A DNA stretch of 64,000 bases from positions 3,348,001 to 3,412,000 of the forward strand of contig CP166298.1 in assembly GCA_041281825.1 (NCBI GenBank), read 5' to 3'. This document shows, piece after piece, positions 34,699-43,503 of this stretch; the stretch's first letter is position 1; the number at the start of each line of letters is the position of its first letter. A model generated the notes under the pieces. It did no database searches and was not told where the DNA came from. It saw only the letters and a list, made by a program, of their open reading frames with translations. A program made the position numbers and the translations under genes. The stretch is from Paenibacillus_D tarimensis_A (lineage in GTDB: Bacteria > Bacillota > Bacilli > Paenibacillales > Paenibacillaceae).

Positions 34699-35868
34699 TT
34701 AATAATTCCCCACTTGTTCGAGATAAGCGTTCAAATTCGAGCGGATTTCCTCGATCGAATCGCCGCCGAATTTTTCCAGAAACGCTTTGGCGACCTCCCA
34801 TGCGACGACATGCTCCATGACGACGCTTGCCGCGGGCACTGCACAGCTGTCCGAACGTTCGACCTGGGCGGTAAACGATTCCTTCGTATCGATATCAACG
34901 CTGCGGAGCGGCTTGTACAGCGTAGGGATCGGCTTCATTACCCCGCGCACAACGATCTGCTCGCCTGTCGTCATGCCGCCTTCAAAGCCTCCGGCGCGAT
35001 TGGAAGCGCGATAGAAACCTCTGCCTTCCTCATACATAATCTCGTCATGAACCTGGGATCCTCTCAGCCTGGCCGCTTCAAACCCGATGCCGATTTCGCA
35101 TCCTTTAAATGCATTGATCGATACAACGGCCTGAGCGATTCGTCCGTCGAGCTTACGGTCCCACTGTACATAACTTCCGAGTCCGACCGGCACGCCTTCG
35201 ATAATGCATTCGACGATGCCACCGATCGAGTCGCCTTCGGCCTTCACCTGGTCGATATGGGCGATCATTTTCGTCTCCGCCTCTTTATCGACAACGCGAA
35301 CGGGGGATTCCTCTGTTAACCGAATCAACTCGTCAACCGGCAGCGCATTCGGGGGTGCTTCCACTTCACCGATACGGATAACCTGGCCCGCAACTTTAAT
35401 GCCGAATTCGGCAAGCAATTGCTTCGCAACAGCACCGCATGCCACACGGGCAGCGGTTTCACGCGCGCTGGAACGCTCCAGCACGTTACGCAAATCCTTC
35501 AGGTCATATTTCAAACCGCCGTTCAAATCCGCATGGCCCGGACGCGGTCTGTGAACCCGGCGCTTCTCTTCGTCACTGCCTTCGATCGGTTCTATATTCA
35601 TAACGGAAGTCCAGTGCTTCCAATCCTTGTTTTCTACGACGAGCGCTACGGGAGCACCGGTCGTGCGGCCGTGACGCACGCCGCCGACGATCTGGGCCGT
35701 ATCTTTCTCGATCTGCATTCTGCGTCCGCGGCCGTGCCCTTTTTGCCTGCGGTGCAATTGAAAGTTCAATTCCTCAAAGTCAAGCGTCAGATTGCTCGGT
35801 AATCCCTCTATAATGGCGGTCAGTTGTGGGCCGTGCGTTTCTCCGGCCGTTAAATAACGTAGACTCAA
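34699..35868 (-). CDS. aroC: Chorismate synthase
   Basis: The 389-residue FMN-dependent enzyme makes the branch-point compound chorismate. Signatures: TAGETHGPQLTAIIEGLP at the N-terminus, RPGHADLNGG, SSARETAARVACGA, and EGGMTTGEQIVVRG. The start is a TTG preceded by AAGGGGG. It is the first gene of the aromatic supraoperon (aroF in B. subtilis nomenclature), driven by the promoter at 36111-36140. Confidence 0.98.
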   Translation of the reverse strand: MSLRYLTAGETHGPQLTAIIEGLPSNLTLDFEELNFQLHRRQKGHGRGRRMQIEKDTAQIVGGVRHGRTTGAPVALVVENKDWKHWTSVMNIEPIEGSDEEKRRVHRPRPGHADLNGGLKYDLKDLRNVLERSSARETAARVACGAVAKQLLAEFGIKVAGQVIRIGEVEAPPNALPVDELIRLTEESPVRVVDKEAETKMIAHIDQVKAEGDSIGGIVECIIEGVPVGLGSYVQWDRKLDGRIAQAVVSINAFKGCEIGIGFEAARLRGSQVHDEIMYEEGRGFYRASNRAGGFEGGMTTGEQIVVRGVMKPIPTLYKPLRSVDIDTKESFTAQVERSDSCAVPAASVVMEHVVAWEVAKAFLEKFGGDSIEEIRSNLNAYLEQVGNY

Positions 35869-35935
35869 GTCCGTGTTCCCCCTTAATATGCTTATACCAC
35901 TTTAGATATTGCTCCCTAGGTGAGACTGCCGGTTT

Positions 35936-35983
35936 CATTATTTCATTATTTTTGGATCGCTCTACTAGCTTATCTTTCACCCG
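35936..35983. repeat. Repeat R3, copy A
   Basis: About 45 bases around TTGGATCGCTCTACTAGCTT, with an ATTATTTCATTATT lead-in, are nearly identical to 45382-45426. The copy lies in the aroC leader and directly abuts an inverted copy of repeat R2. Confidence 0.65.
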
Positions 35984-36046
35984 CGAAACGATGCTGTAGG
36001 CCAGAAGACGGCGACAACCGTTACGCTTGCCTGATGAGATCGCGGA
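35984..36046 (-). repeat. Repeat R2, copy i
   Basis: Read on the minus strand it contains GGCAAGCGTAACGG, TCGCCGTC and CATCGTTTCGCGGG, matching the R2 copies at 43941 and 62787. It lies in the 5' untranslated region of aroC. Confidence 0.6.
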
Positions 36047-36110
36047 ATTTTATGGCTTTAAACCGGTAAAATCAGCAGGTTGATTTAACGTCTCCTCAAT
36101 GTCTTTGCTC

Positions 36111-36140
36111 ATTATAGTACAGCCCCGCCCCTTTTGACAA
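36111..36140 (-). promoter_or_regulatory. Sigma-A promoter of aroC
   Basis: On the minus strand TTGTCA (36135-36140) and TATAAT (36111-36116) are 18 bases apart. The resulting leader of about 235 nt carries R2 and R3 repeats. The rest of the 423-base gap (35869-36291) shows no gene. Confidence 0.65.
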
Positions 36141-36205
36141 GAAAATCAGGGCATCTCAGCGGTACAATCATTCATCCGTGATAACGTTACGCTTCATATG
36201 CCAAT

Positions 36206-36255
36206 AGAGGACTGTCCCGTCGGTAGTGATCCACTACTTTCAAGAACAGCCCTCT
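36206..36255. repeat. Nested inverted repeat
   Basis: AGAGGACTGT and ACAGCCCTCT form an imperfect outer inverted repeat, and TAGTG/CACTA pair inside it (TAGTGATCCACTA). No T-run follows on either strand. It lies between the 55-residue gene and the aroC promoter. Confidence 0.5.
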
Positions 36256-36291
36256 ATAACCAATCCTCATAGCACTCGATGTCAGAACCGC

Positions 36292-36459
36292 TTAACCGTG
36301 GGCCTGATGTTTTTTTCGCAGCACTGCCGGTTCCAGCGTAAAATACGGGTCTTCCATTATGTCCGACACTTGCCCGCTATCGAGACCCAGAATTTGCGCG
36401 CATTCTTGAATCGTGATGAATCCGCGGCGATAAGCGGCTATGACCTTGCGCTTGTCCAT
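36292..36459 (-). CDS. Small protein with helix-turn-helix look (55 residues)
   Basis: A short ORF with a strong ribosome site (GGAGGG, seven bases before the ATG). The sequence MDKRKVIAAYRRGFITIQEC followed by AQILGLDSGQVSDIMED resembles a compact helix-turn-helix: a first helix, then GFITIQECAQILGLD as the turn-helix. It stands alone between cheR and the aroC promoter. I do not recognise the family. Confidence 0.55.
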   Translation of the reverse strand: MDKRKVIAAYRRGFITIQECAQILGLDSGQVSDIMEDPYFTLEPAVLRKKHQAHG

Positions 36460-36548
36460 CGTTCACCCTCCAAAATATGCATTAGGATTAGTATTGGAGA
36501 ATATGGAAGCCGCTATACCTTCGTTGTCGGATTTTTGATGATGTAATG

Positions 36549-36612
36549 CCTAACCTAGGGATCTTTGAGCATGACATGGATGTTTGAGCAAGGCTCAAAA
36601 TCTCTCAGCTAC
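36549..36612 (-). repeat. R1 repeat, copy c (diverged)
   Basis: On the minus strand TTTTGAGCCTTGCTCAAAC forms the hairpin, and after a TGCTCAAAGATCCCTAGG unit comes TTAGGCATTACATC, so the AGGAGG of other copies is lost. It starts about 13 bases after the cheR stop and lies upstream of the 55-residue gene. Confidence 0.65.
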
Positions 36613-36624
36613 AGCGGCACGCGG

Positions 36625-37404
36625 TTATTGACACCTGCGGTAGAAAAAAGTTTCGACCGTTTCAAGGTTATACTGTCCGGGCGAGAAAATTTGTTCCGTG
36701 CTGCCGACAAACAAAAGCCCGCCGGGACGAAGCGCTTTGGAGAAATTGTGATAAAGCGTCTGTTTGGCATTCTCGGTAAAATAGATCATGACGTTGCGGC
36801 AAACGATCAGGTCGAACGGCCCTTCAAACCGGTCGTACAGCAAATTGTGCTGTTTGAACCGGATCGCTTTCTTTAAACGCTCGTTCAGACTGTACGCATC
36901 ACCGTTCTTGATGAAGTATTCCTTTAAATATTCCGGCGGTACGTCGCGAACGGACCGTTCGTGATAGTCGCCGACGAGCGCTTTCTCAATGACATTGACA
37001 TCGAGATCCGTTGCAAGTATCGAGGACTTGTCGAGCACACCGAGCCGGTCAAGTATCATTGCAAGCGTATACGGCTCTTCCCCCGTCGAACAAGCGGCGC
37101 TCCATATTTTCAAACGGGGATTTTCCTTTACCATCTCGGGAAAGAAGCGTCCTTCAAGCGTCCGCCATCGGTTTGGATTGCGCCAAAATTCCGATACGTT
37201 AATCGTCATTCTGTCAAGAAACTCATTCATCAATTTTTCGTTGGATTGCAGCGCATTCAAATAGTCTTGAAAGGTCGAATAACCGTGCTTCATCCGAAGG
37301 GTCGTCAAACGCCGTTTCATTTGGGCTTCCTTATACTGCGATAAATCGATAGCCGTTTTTTCCCTGATTTTTGCTGCAAACGATGCGAAATCCCGATCTT
37401 CCAC
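36625..37404 (-). CDS. cheR: Chemotaxis protein methyltransferase CheR
   Basis: The 259-residue enzyme methylates glutamates of chemoreceptors using SAM. An N-terminal helical domain (KEAQMKRRLTTLRMKHG) precedes the SAM site IWSAACSTGEEPYTLAMIL and the conserved FDLIVCRNVMIYF. It implies a motile, chemotactic organism. Its location between ndk and aroC is the same as in B. subtilis. Confidence 0.97.
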   Translation of the reverse strand: MEDRDFASFAAKIREKTAIDLSQYKEAQMKRRLTTLRMKHGYSTFQDYLNALQSNEKLMNEFLDRMTINVSEFWRNPNRWRTLEGRFFPEMVKENPRLKIWSAACSTGEEPYTLAMILDRLGVLDKSSILATDLDVNVIEKALVGDYHERSVRDVPPEYLKEYFIKNGDAYSLNERLKKAIRFKQHNLLYDRFEGPFDLIVCRNVMIYFTENAKQTLYHNFSKALRPGGLLFVGSTEQIFSPGQYNLETVETFFYRRCQ

Positions 37405-37422
37405 GATAGCTCCCCCCGGCTG

Positions 37423-37866
37423 TTAAATCCATCGTTGAATCGTATGTTCAAACTCCAAAAGCTCTTCCGGTTTGAAAAATAAGTTGATTTCCCGAGCTGC
37501 ATTTTCTTTCGAATCCGAACCGTGTATCAGATTGAAATTCGTATGTACGGCGTAATCGGAACGGATCGTACCGGGCAGCGCGGCCAGCGGATCGGTCTTT
37601 CCGATCATTGCGCGCGTTATTTCGATCACCTGATCGCCCGACCATACCATGGCGAAGACCGGTCCCGAAGTGATAAAATCGATCAGCGGAGCGTAAAAAG
37701 GCTTCCCTGCATGCTCGGCATAATGACGTTCCGCAAGCTCACGGTCAATTCGCATAAACTTAGCTGCGACAAGCTGAAGCCCTTTTGTCTCGAAACGGGT
37801 CATAATCTCACCTATCAATCCGCGCTGGACGCCATCCGGCTTGATCATCAGGAAGGTTTGTTCCAT
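37423..37866 (-). CDS. ndk: Nucleoside diphosphate kinase
   Basis: The 147-residue enzyme equilibrates nucleoside di- and triphosphates through a phosphohistidine. The active site is visible as NLIHGSDSKENA, and the N-terminus MEQTFLMIKPDGVQRGL is typical. It lies between hepT and cheR, as in B. subtilis. Confidence 0.98.
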   Translation of the reverse strand: MEQTFLMIKPDGVQRGLIGEIMTRFETKGLQLVAAKFMRIDRELAERHYAEHAGKPFYAPLIDFITSGPVFAMVWSGDQVIEITRAMIGKTDPLAALPGTIRSDYAVHTNFNLIHGSDSKENAAREINLFFKPEELLEFEHTIQRWI

Positions 37867-37885
37867 TATCGATCACCTCTTACTT

Positions 37886-38860
37886 CTAATAATTTCGTTT
37901 CGCTACAAATAACGCGATGTCCATCAGATTCTTTTTCGCAGGAATATCCGGCAGTTCGCTTAGGGCACGGATTGCTTTATCAATATATTTATGAGCGGTT
38001 TCCTCCGATTCGGCAATCCCTTTACTGCCCCGTATCAGGGTTAACGCGCGGGTTGTATCCGCTTGCCCATCCGACTCGCGAATTTTCGCAATTTCTCCAA
38101 GCAGCTCGTCGCGAATACCGGAATCGCGCAGCGCAATCAGTACCGGCAGCGTTATATTCCCCTGGCGAATATCCGAACCCGGCGGTTTGCCGATCTGCTT
38201 CTCCGTACCGCACAAATCAAGCAAATCATCGCCAATCTGATATGCCATGCCGACATTATAACCAAACCGGTAAAGAGCAAGCGCGTGCTTTTTCTCGCAA
38301 TCGGAGGCGACTGCGCCAAGCTGGCAGCTGACCGCGATAAGCAGCGCCGTTTTGCGGCGAATACGCAATAAATAATTGCGGACGGTCTGCCCGGTATTAA
38401 AGAAATCCCGGATTTGTTCCATTTCACCGATACACATCTCAAGGATGGCTTTAGACAAGATTTGATGAATGAACGGATTATTCAGCTCGGTTACGATCGT
38501 CAGAGCTTTGCCATAAATATAGTCGCCCGTATACATCGCAATTCGGTTATCCCATTTGGATTTGACCGTCTTCTGCCCGCGTCTCGTTTCCGCATCGTCA
38601 ATCACATCGTCATGCACGAGCGACGCCATATGGATTAACTCCAGCGTTACGGCCACCCGTTGCAGTACGTCCAGCCTGTAGCGCCCGAACTTTCCGGCGA
38701 GCAGAACAAAGACGGGACGGATCCTCTTACCTCCGGCCTTGAGCAGATGCAGAGATGCCTGGCTGAGCAATTCATGATCGGAAGTAATGCTTCGCTCAAG
38801 CTCGCTCTCGATCTTATTCAAATCACTTTTCATTTTTGCATACAAATCCAATAGTTTCAT
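37886..38860 (-). CDS. hepT: Heptaprenyl diphosphate synthase component II
   Basis: The 324-residue trans-prenyltransferase has both aspartate-rich motifs: DDVIDDAETRRG near residue 85 and DDLLD near residue 215. With component I (hepS) it makes the C35 side chain of menaquinone-7. It overlaps mqnA by 4 nt and ends the menaquinone operon. Confidence 0.95.
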   Translation of the reverse strand: MKLLDLYAKMKSDLNKIESELERSITSDHELLSQASLHLLKAGGKRIRPVFVLLAGKFGRYRLDVLQRVAVTLELIHMASLVHDDVIDDAETRRGQKTVKSKWDNRIAMYTGDYIYGKALTIVTELNNPFIHQILSKAILEMCIGEMEQIRDFFNTGQTVRNYLLRIRRKTALLIAVSCQLGAVASDCEKKHALALYRFGYNVGMAYQIGDDLLDLCGTEKQIGKPPGSDIRQGNITLPVLIALRDSGIRDELLGEIAKIRESDGQADTTRALTLIRGSKGIAESEETAHKYIDKAIRALSELPDIPAKKNLMDIALFVAKRNY

Positions 38861-39717
38861 TCTTTCACCTGTGCGACAGATTGATTTGACCAGAATTGAA
38901 TGTCAACTTCGTGCTTCAGAAGCCCAAGCTTTCTGGCATAACGAAAATATAATTCAAGCCCCGCTTGCTGCAGCGGACCAAATTCATACACAAGCTGGGA
39001 AAAATAATTTTGCCAGTAATCAGGCTCCCCTCCAAGCTGACCGCAAGCTTTGTTCACCAGGGGAACGATGTCTTGAAGGCTTCTTTGTTTGCTTTCGATG
39101 AATAACCGGTGGACTTGACCGATCCGTTCGGGGTAGAGAGCCGCAGCTTCTTTACGAACAGCCATAACGGCAAATGTCATGCCGAAGCCGGTCCACTTGT
39201 GCCACACTTCCGCTAAATCGATTACATCGCAGCCGGTATCCCGCCAAGACGCCTTAATAGCAGGATCTCCGATCAATAAAGCTGCATCGGCACGCTCCAG
39301 CATCCGCTCAAGATTCGGCTCCATTGTAACGTATTTCGGAGCGCAGTTATAATATTGCGTCATGATGATCTTCAACAAATTTATCGAAGTGGCGGATGTA
39401 TCCGTAAGCGCGATTGTGCCTTTGCACACCTCTTCCAGCGGCTTCTTCAGAAACAGCAGAATGGAATTGACGCGGTTTTTCGCACTGACCGACAGGTCGG
39501 GGAGCAGGTAGTAGTCCTCCACATGCTGGGCATATGCGAAGGAGGATATCGCCGCAAGATCGAGCTCGCCCTCGCGCAATGCCCGGTTCAGCACACTAGG
39601 TACGTTCGAAACCACCCTTGCTTCGCAGCCTAATCTTTCTTCGTCAAAGTAATGATAAATCGGCCATACATTCGCATAATCTATGCGTCCGATGGTGATC
39701 GGGCGATTACGGCCCAT
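38857..39717 (-). CDS. mqnA: Chorismate dehydratase MqnA (futalosine pathway)
   Basis: The 286-residue periplasmic-binding-like enzyme converts chorismate to 3-enolpyruvylbenzoate, the entry of the futalosine menaquinone route. Family features include IGRIDYANVWPIYHYF, the DLAAISSFAYAQH loop, LTDTSATSINLLKI and LLIGDPAIKA. The ATG at 39717 is preferred (GGGGAG nine bases upstream); an extended frame to 39795 would overlap ubiX much further. The gene overlaps ubiX by 11 nt. It replaces the classical men genes. Confidence 0.93.
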   Translation of the reverse strand: MGRNRPITIGRIDYANVWPIYHYFDEERLGCEARVVSNVPSVLNRALREGELDLAAISSFAYAQHVEDYYLLPDLSVSAKNRVNSILLFLKKPLEEVCKGTIALTDTSATSINLLKIIMTQYYNCAPKYVTMEPNLERMLERADAALLIGDPAIKASWRDTGCDVIDLAEVWHKWTGFGMTFAVMAVRKEAAALYPERIGQVHRLFIESKQRSLQDIVPLVNKACGQLGGEPDYWQNYFSQLVYEFGPLQQAGLELYFRYARKLGLLKHEVDIQFWSNQSVAQVKE

Positions 39718-40348
39718 ACTGCTCATCTCCCCATCTTCTGTACAAGTTATGATCCAAAGCCATGTTGTCAAGCACTTTTCCAACCATAAAATCAATCATT
39801 TCATTCATCGATTGCGGTTTGTAATAAAAGGCGGGCATCGCCGGAATGATCTTGACCCCAAGCCGGGCAAGCTTAAGCATATTTTCCAGATGAATGGCAT
39901 GGAGAGGCGTCTCTCTCGGAACGATAAGAAGCTTGCGGCCTTCCTTAAGCACGACATCCGCCGCTCTTGTGAGCAAGTTGTTCGACATTCCGTGTGCGAT
40001 GGATGCCAGCGTTCCCATAGAGCAGGGAATGACGACCATCCCATCCATCCGGTACGAGCCGCTGGCTATTGCTGCGCCGATGTCCGCATTAGGATGAAAA
40101 GTTAACGCTCCGGAATTCATATACGGACCAAACTTCTCTTCAATAGCGCCCTGACGTCGGGCCGTTTCCCACCCCAGCTCTTCCTTCAGCACACGCCACC
40201 CCGCTTCCGTAACGACAAGGTGAATGTGCAAGCCCGCCTTAAGCAATACTTCGCATAATCGGACGCCATAGATTGAACCGCTTGCGCCGGTAATACCAAC
40301 AGCCCAGCGGCTTGGCATATCCCGTTTGACGGGCAGCTCGTTTACCAT
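39707..40348 (-). CDS. ubiX: UbiX-family flavin prenyltransferase
   Basis: The 213-residue flavoprotein shows VGITGASGSIYGVRLCEVLL at the N-terminus, MVVIPCSMGTLASIAHGMSNNLL and RKLLIVPRETPLHAIHLENM, the UbiX/Pad1 pattern. These enzymes make prenylated FMN for UbiD decarboxylases. In the futalosine pathway a UbiX/UbiD pair is believed to decarboxylate the dihydroxynaphthoate intermediate; no ubiD lies in this window. It overlaps ubiA by 7 nt. Confidence 0.93.
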   Translation of the reverse strand: MVNELPVKRDMPSRWAVGITGASGSIYGVRLCEVLLKAGLHIHLVVTEAGWRVLKEELGWETARRQGAIEEKFGPYMNSGALTFHPNADIGAAIASGSYRMDGMVVIPCSMGTLASIAHGMSNNLLTRAADVVLKEGRKLLIVPRETPLHAIHLENMLKLARLGVKIIPAMPAFYYKPQSMNEMIDFMVGKVLDNMALDHNLYRRWGDEQYGP

Positions 40349-41217
40349 TGCTTTAACACCACCAAATCCAAAAGCGTAAATGCGAATACGACCAGGCTTA
40401 AAACACCGTTCATCGTGAAGAAGGCGGTGTTAAGCCTGCTTAAGTCGCCTGCCTTGACAAGACGATGCTCGTAGAACAGAATGACTGCGGCAATCAGAAC
40501 ACCTGCGAGATAGACCCAGCTTAAATCCGCGAGCCAGAACAGGATAATAAATCCGGCCGACGTGAGAACATGAAATATTCTTGCGATCCATAAGGCAGCT
40601 GCAATACCAAAACGCGCAGGAATGGAGTGCAGCTGTTCCTTACGGTCGAATTCGGCGTCCTGACAAGCGTAAATAATATCAAATCCGGCAGTCCACAGGG
40701 CTACGGAGCCATACAACAGTAATGCCGTACCGTCAATGACTCCCGTCACTGCCACCCAACCTCCCAGCGGCGCAAGACCGATCGTCAGCCCCAGTACGAC
40801 ATGACAAGCCCAAGTGAAACGTTTCGTGTACGAATAAATGACCAGCATGATAACGGCCAGCGGGAGCAGCTTTACCGCAAGCGGATTCAGTCTGGCTGCC
40901 GCGCCAAACAACAGGACAAAAGAAACAATAATAAAGACCGCCACTTCTCCCGAGCGAAGCAAGCCTGCCGGAAGAGCACGATTCGACGTGCGCGGGTTAC
41001 GGAGGTCGATTGCTTTATCGATCAGACGGTTCAGTCCCATCGCTGCGCTGCGCGCACCAACCATCGCAAGCGTGATCCAACCGACCTCGGACCATTCCGG
41101 AAGCCGGTTCTCAAGAGCTACAGCGCCCAACACCGCTCCTACGAACGCGAATGGCAGAGCAAAGATCGTGTGCTCGAATTTGATCATCTCGAGAAATATC
41201 TTTAATTTACGAATCAA
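40342..41217 (-). CDS. UbiA-family prenyltransferase (menaquinone side chain attachment)
   Basis: The 291-residue membrane protein has about eight hydrophobic segments and the two Asp-rich motifs NRLIDKAIDLRNPRT (near residue 63) and DIIYACQDAEFD (near 178) that bind Mg-prenyl diphosphate. In this operon it most likely attaches the heptaprenyl chain to a naphthoate (MqnP-like). It overlaps menG by 4 nt. Confidence 0.93.
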   Translation of the reverse strand: MIRKLKIFLEMIKFEHTIFALPFAFVGAVLGAVALENRLPEWSEVGWITLAMVGARSAAMGLNRLIDKAIDLRNPRTSNRALPAGLLRSGEVAVFIIVSFVLLFGAAARLNPLAVKLLPLAVIMLVIYSYTKRFTWACHVVLGLTIGLAPLGGWVAVTGVIDGTALLLYGSVALWTAGFDIIYACQDAEFDRKEQLHSIPARFGIAAALWIARIFHVLTSAGFIILFWLADLSWVYLAGVLIAAVILFYEHRLVKAGDLSRLNTAFFTMNGVLSLVVFAFTLLDLVVLKQW

Positions 41218-41933
41218 GCGCCGTCCGCCCCCTTCGTTCCGATATGGAGCGCGGCGATTCCGCCGGTCAGCGGATAAGCTTTGACGTGTGTAAGTCCAAT
41301 CTCCCGATAAATTTCTGCCAGCCGATTAATATCGGGAAAGGAGGCTAGCGATTCCGGCAGCCATTTGTACTGCTCGTAGCGTTTGGCAAACAGCTTGCCA
41401 AGTAAGGGAAGAATGCGTTCAAAATAAAAATAATACACCGCTTTAAACGGCTGCCAAGCCGGCTTGGATAATTCCAGACAAACGACCTTCCCGCCGGGCT
41501 TGACTACCCGTTTCATTTCCTTCAGCACCTGAACCAGGTCGGGAACGTTGCGCAGCCCGAACCCGATCGTCGCATAATCGAACCGGTTATCCTCGTAAGG
41601 CAGCTGCATTGCGTTTCCTTGGACTAATGTGATCTGCGAGCCAAGTCCAAGCTTGTCCACCTTGCCTTGCCCGATATCAAGCATCCCTCTGCTGAAGTCA
41701 AGACCGACCACTTCGCCGTTGCCGCTCGCTCTCGCGATCGCAATGGTCCAATCGCAAGTCCCGCAGCATAAGTCTATCGCTGTCGCGCTTGTTGGAATTT
41801 CCAGTTTGCGCATCGTAAACCTCCGCCATGCTTTATGTCTGCGAAAGCTTAATACATCGTTCATCAGATCATACTTAGGGGCGATGCTTTCAAACACAGA
41901 ATGAACAAACTGCTCCTTGGACTTCTGGTCCAT
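41214..41933 (-). CDS. menG: Demethylmenaquinone methyltransferase
   Basis: The 239-residue SAM methyltransferase performs the last step of menaquinone synthesis. Signatures: YDLMNDVLSFRRHKAWRRFT, IDLCCGTCDWTIAI (SAM motif I), YATIGFGLRNVPD and LELSKPAW. It sits between hepS and the UbiA gene, as menH/menG does between hepS and hepT in Bacillus. Confidence 0.97.
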   Translation of the reverse strand: MDQKSKEQFVHSVFESIAPKYDLMNDVLSFRRHKAWRRFTMRKLEIPTSATAIDLCCGTCDWTIAIARASGNGEVVGLDFSRGMLDIGQGKVDKLGLGSQITLVQGNAMQLPYEDNRFDYATIGFGLRNVPDLVQVLKEMKRVVKPGGKVVCLELSKPAWQPFKAVYYFYFERILPLLGKLFAKRYEQYKWLPESLASFPDINRLAEIYREIGLTHVKAYPLTGGIAALHIGTKGADGA

Positions 41934-41939
41934 TCTCTG

Positions 41940-42809
41940 TCACCTCATCTCGTTGTATACCGGAGCAGGAGAAGCAAGCGGCTGCATGAACGTTTCACCG
42001 ATTTGCCGGAGTTCCCGGACAAGCTTATCCGAGTCCAGACGTTCGGCTAACGTATGGACATGTGCCACCGACTGTTTCAATTTCTCGATTAACTGACGCC
42101 GTATATCGTATTTATCCAACAACCCGAGTATGACATTCTCTTCCTGAACGTTTTCCTTCAGTTGCCTCTTTTCATCTTCCGTTCCTTCCTGCAGCACATG
42201 CCAGTAACCCCAGCTGCCCGCAAAAAGGTCAAGCGATTCCGTACGTTCAATTTCCTTCACAACCACTTCGCAGCGGGTGAAGCCGTGAAGCAGCTCCGGC
42301 CATAACCTGGAACACCGCTCCTCAAGGACGCCGCTAAACACATCGAGCAGCCCCGTCTTTAACTGAATGCAAGATTGGATATACTCTTCTGCAGTTACGC
42401 GAAGCTGTTTCATCTTGACATATAAATTCATTTTCATCCGGTTCACTTCGCAAACAGCCCCGCTAATCTTTCGGATCATCTCGATTTGCCCGGCCTGTGA
42501 CAGCAAGTGGTAAAACCGGCCGCTAAAATAATCGCCGGCCAGCACTTTCAATTGCCGCGACCTCATCGATTCCTGCTTCTGCAACTCCGTATCGGTATCA
42601 ATCATATCATGGGTATCCATCCCCATCTGAACGAGTGAAACGACTAGTGCATATAACTCGCTGTATTCTTCAGCGCCGCGTTCGTTTGCCAGAAAGGCGA
42701 ACAACAGTCTGATCCGGGAATCCGGAAATTCGGGCAGTACGGTATGGTTTTGGATCATGTCGTATTCTACATATTTTTTGGCGATTTCAGGAATTCGGTA
42801 TGGTTTCAT
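41940..42809 (-). CDS. hepS: Heptaprenyl diphosphate synthase component I
   Basis: The 289-residue all-helical protein is the non-catalytic partner of HepT. LYALVVSLVQMGMDTHDMID, RQLKVLAGDYFSGRFYHLLS and MIRKISGAVCEVNRMKM are characteristic of component I. It opens the operon hepS-menG-ubiA-ubiX-mqnA-hepT. A GAGG-containing leader precedes it. Confidence 0.9.
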   Translation of the reverse strand: MKPYRIPEIAKKYVEYDMIQNHTVLPEFPDSRIRLLFAFLANERGAEEYSELYALVVSLVQMGMDTHDMIDTDTELQKQESMRSRQLKVLAGDYFSGRFYHLLSQAGQIEMIRKISGAVCEVNRMKMNLYVKMKQLRVTAEEYIQSCIQLKTGLLDVFSGVLEERCSRLWPELLHGFTRCEVVVKEIERTESLDLFAGSWGYWHVLQEGTEDEKRQLKENVQEENVILGLLDKYDIRRQLIEKLKQSVAHVHTLAERLDSDKLVRELRQIGETFMQPLASPAPVYNEMR

Positions 42810-42939
42810 GGGTTTTGCCTCCGAACAGCGCAGTCAAACTTACTGAGCAAGATATCTAAACTATTATAGCACAACTTTAATTTGTAAGCATATGTAATCC
42901 TTTTTGTTCACGATTTTGCTACAACCCTTGTACAAACCT

Positions 42940-43497
42940 CTAATCGAGCACCGCTCCATAACGCTCGAACCAGCTTGCCGTATAATTAATCCGCAGCCTA
43001 TCCCGCCACTGTTTTTCATACAGATCGCCCGACTGGATGATCGGAAGGAAACGCCGCAGGCCATCATCCGATTTTCTCACATCGGCAGACATCAGAAGGT
43101 TTGATTTTACGGCTCCTCCGTCCCGGACATACGGGTGCCACTCTACAAACCGGACGAGCAGCCTGCCCGTATTGTCCGTTTGAATAAAAGCAAGCCTTAA
43201 AAGCTCAAGCAAATCCGATTGCACATCAGCCGCACGGCTGCCATTGCCGACGGCAAGATCGACCGAAAGCACCTCGCCATTCCAGTCGACGGCTTTAATC
43301 CGATGTTTTAACGGCAGTGCGATAAACACATCCACAAGATTGCTCTGCCCGATCCGAGTTACCGGTTCCGGATGAAATACCGTCATTTCTTTCCGGTGAC
43401 TGTTCACGGATACCTCGAAAAACAGCAGCAGTGACAACAGCAAGGTCACCACTGAAGCGAATACGAAGCCCGTAAGCAGTTGTCTCCATAGCCTCAT
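42940..43497 (-). CDS. Unrecognised membrane-anchored protein (185 residues)
   Basis: A short basic start is followed by one strong membrane segment (LLTGFVFASVVTLLLSLLLFF, about residues 5-25), then an extracytoplasmic domain of about 155 residues (NLVDVFIALPLKHRIKAVDW, LLRLAFIQTDNTGRLLVRFV, WRDRLRINYTASWFERYG). I do not recognise the family. The ATG at 43497 is set by AGGAGG seven bases upstream; this site abuts the R1 repeat. It lies between mtrB and hepS, where B. subtilis has no gene. Confidence 0.75.
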   Translation of the reverse strand: MRLWRQLLTGFVFASVVTLLLSLLLFFEVSVNSHRKEMTVFHPEPVTRIGQSNLVDVFIALPLKHRIKAVDWNGEVLSVDLAVGNGSRAADVQSDLLELLRLAFIQTDNTGRLLVRFVEWHPYVRDGGAVKSNLLMSADVRKSDDGLRRFLPIIQSGDLYEKQWRDRLRINYTASWFERYGAVLD

Positions 43498-43503
43498 GGC
43501 CAT

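Noticed and set aside
35780..35980. Short 66-codon minus-strand frame overlapping the aroC start
   Set aside because: It covers R3 sequence, overlaps aroC out of frame and has no ribosome site.
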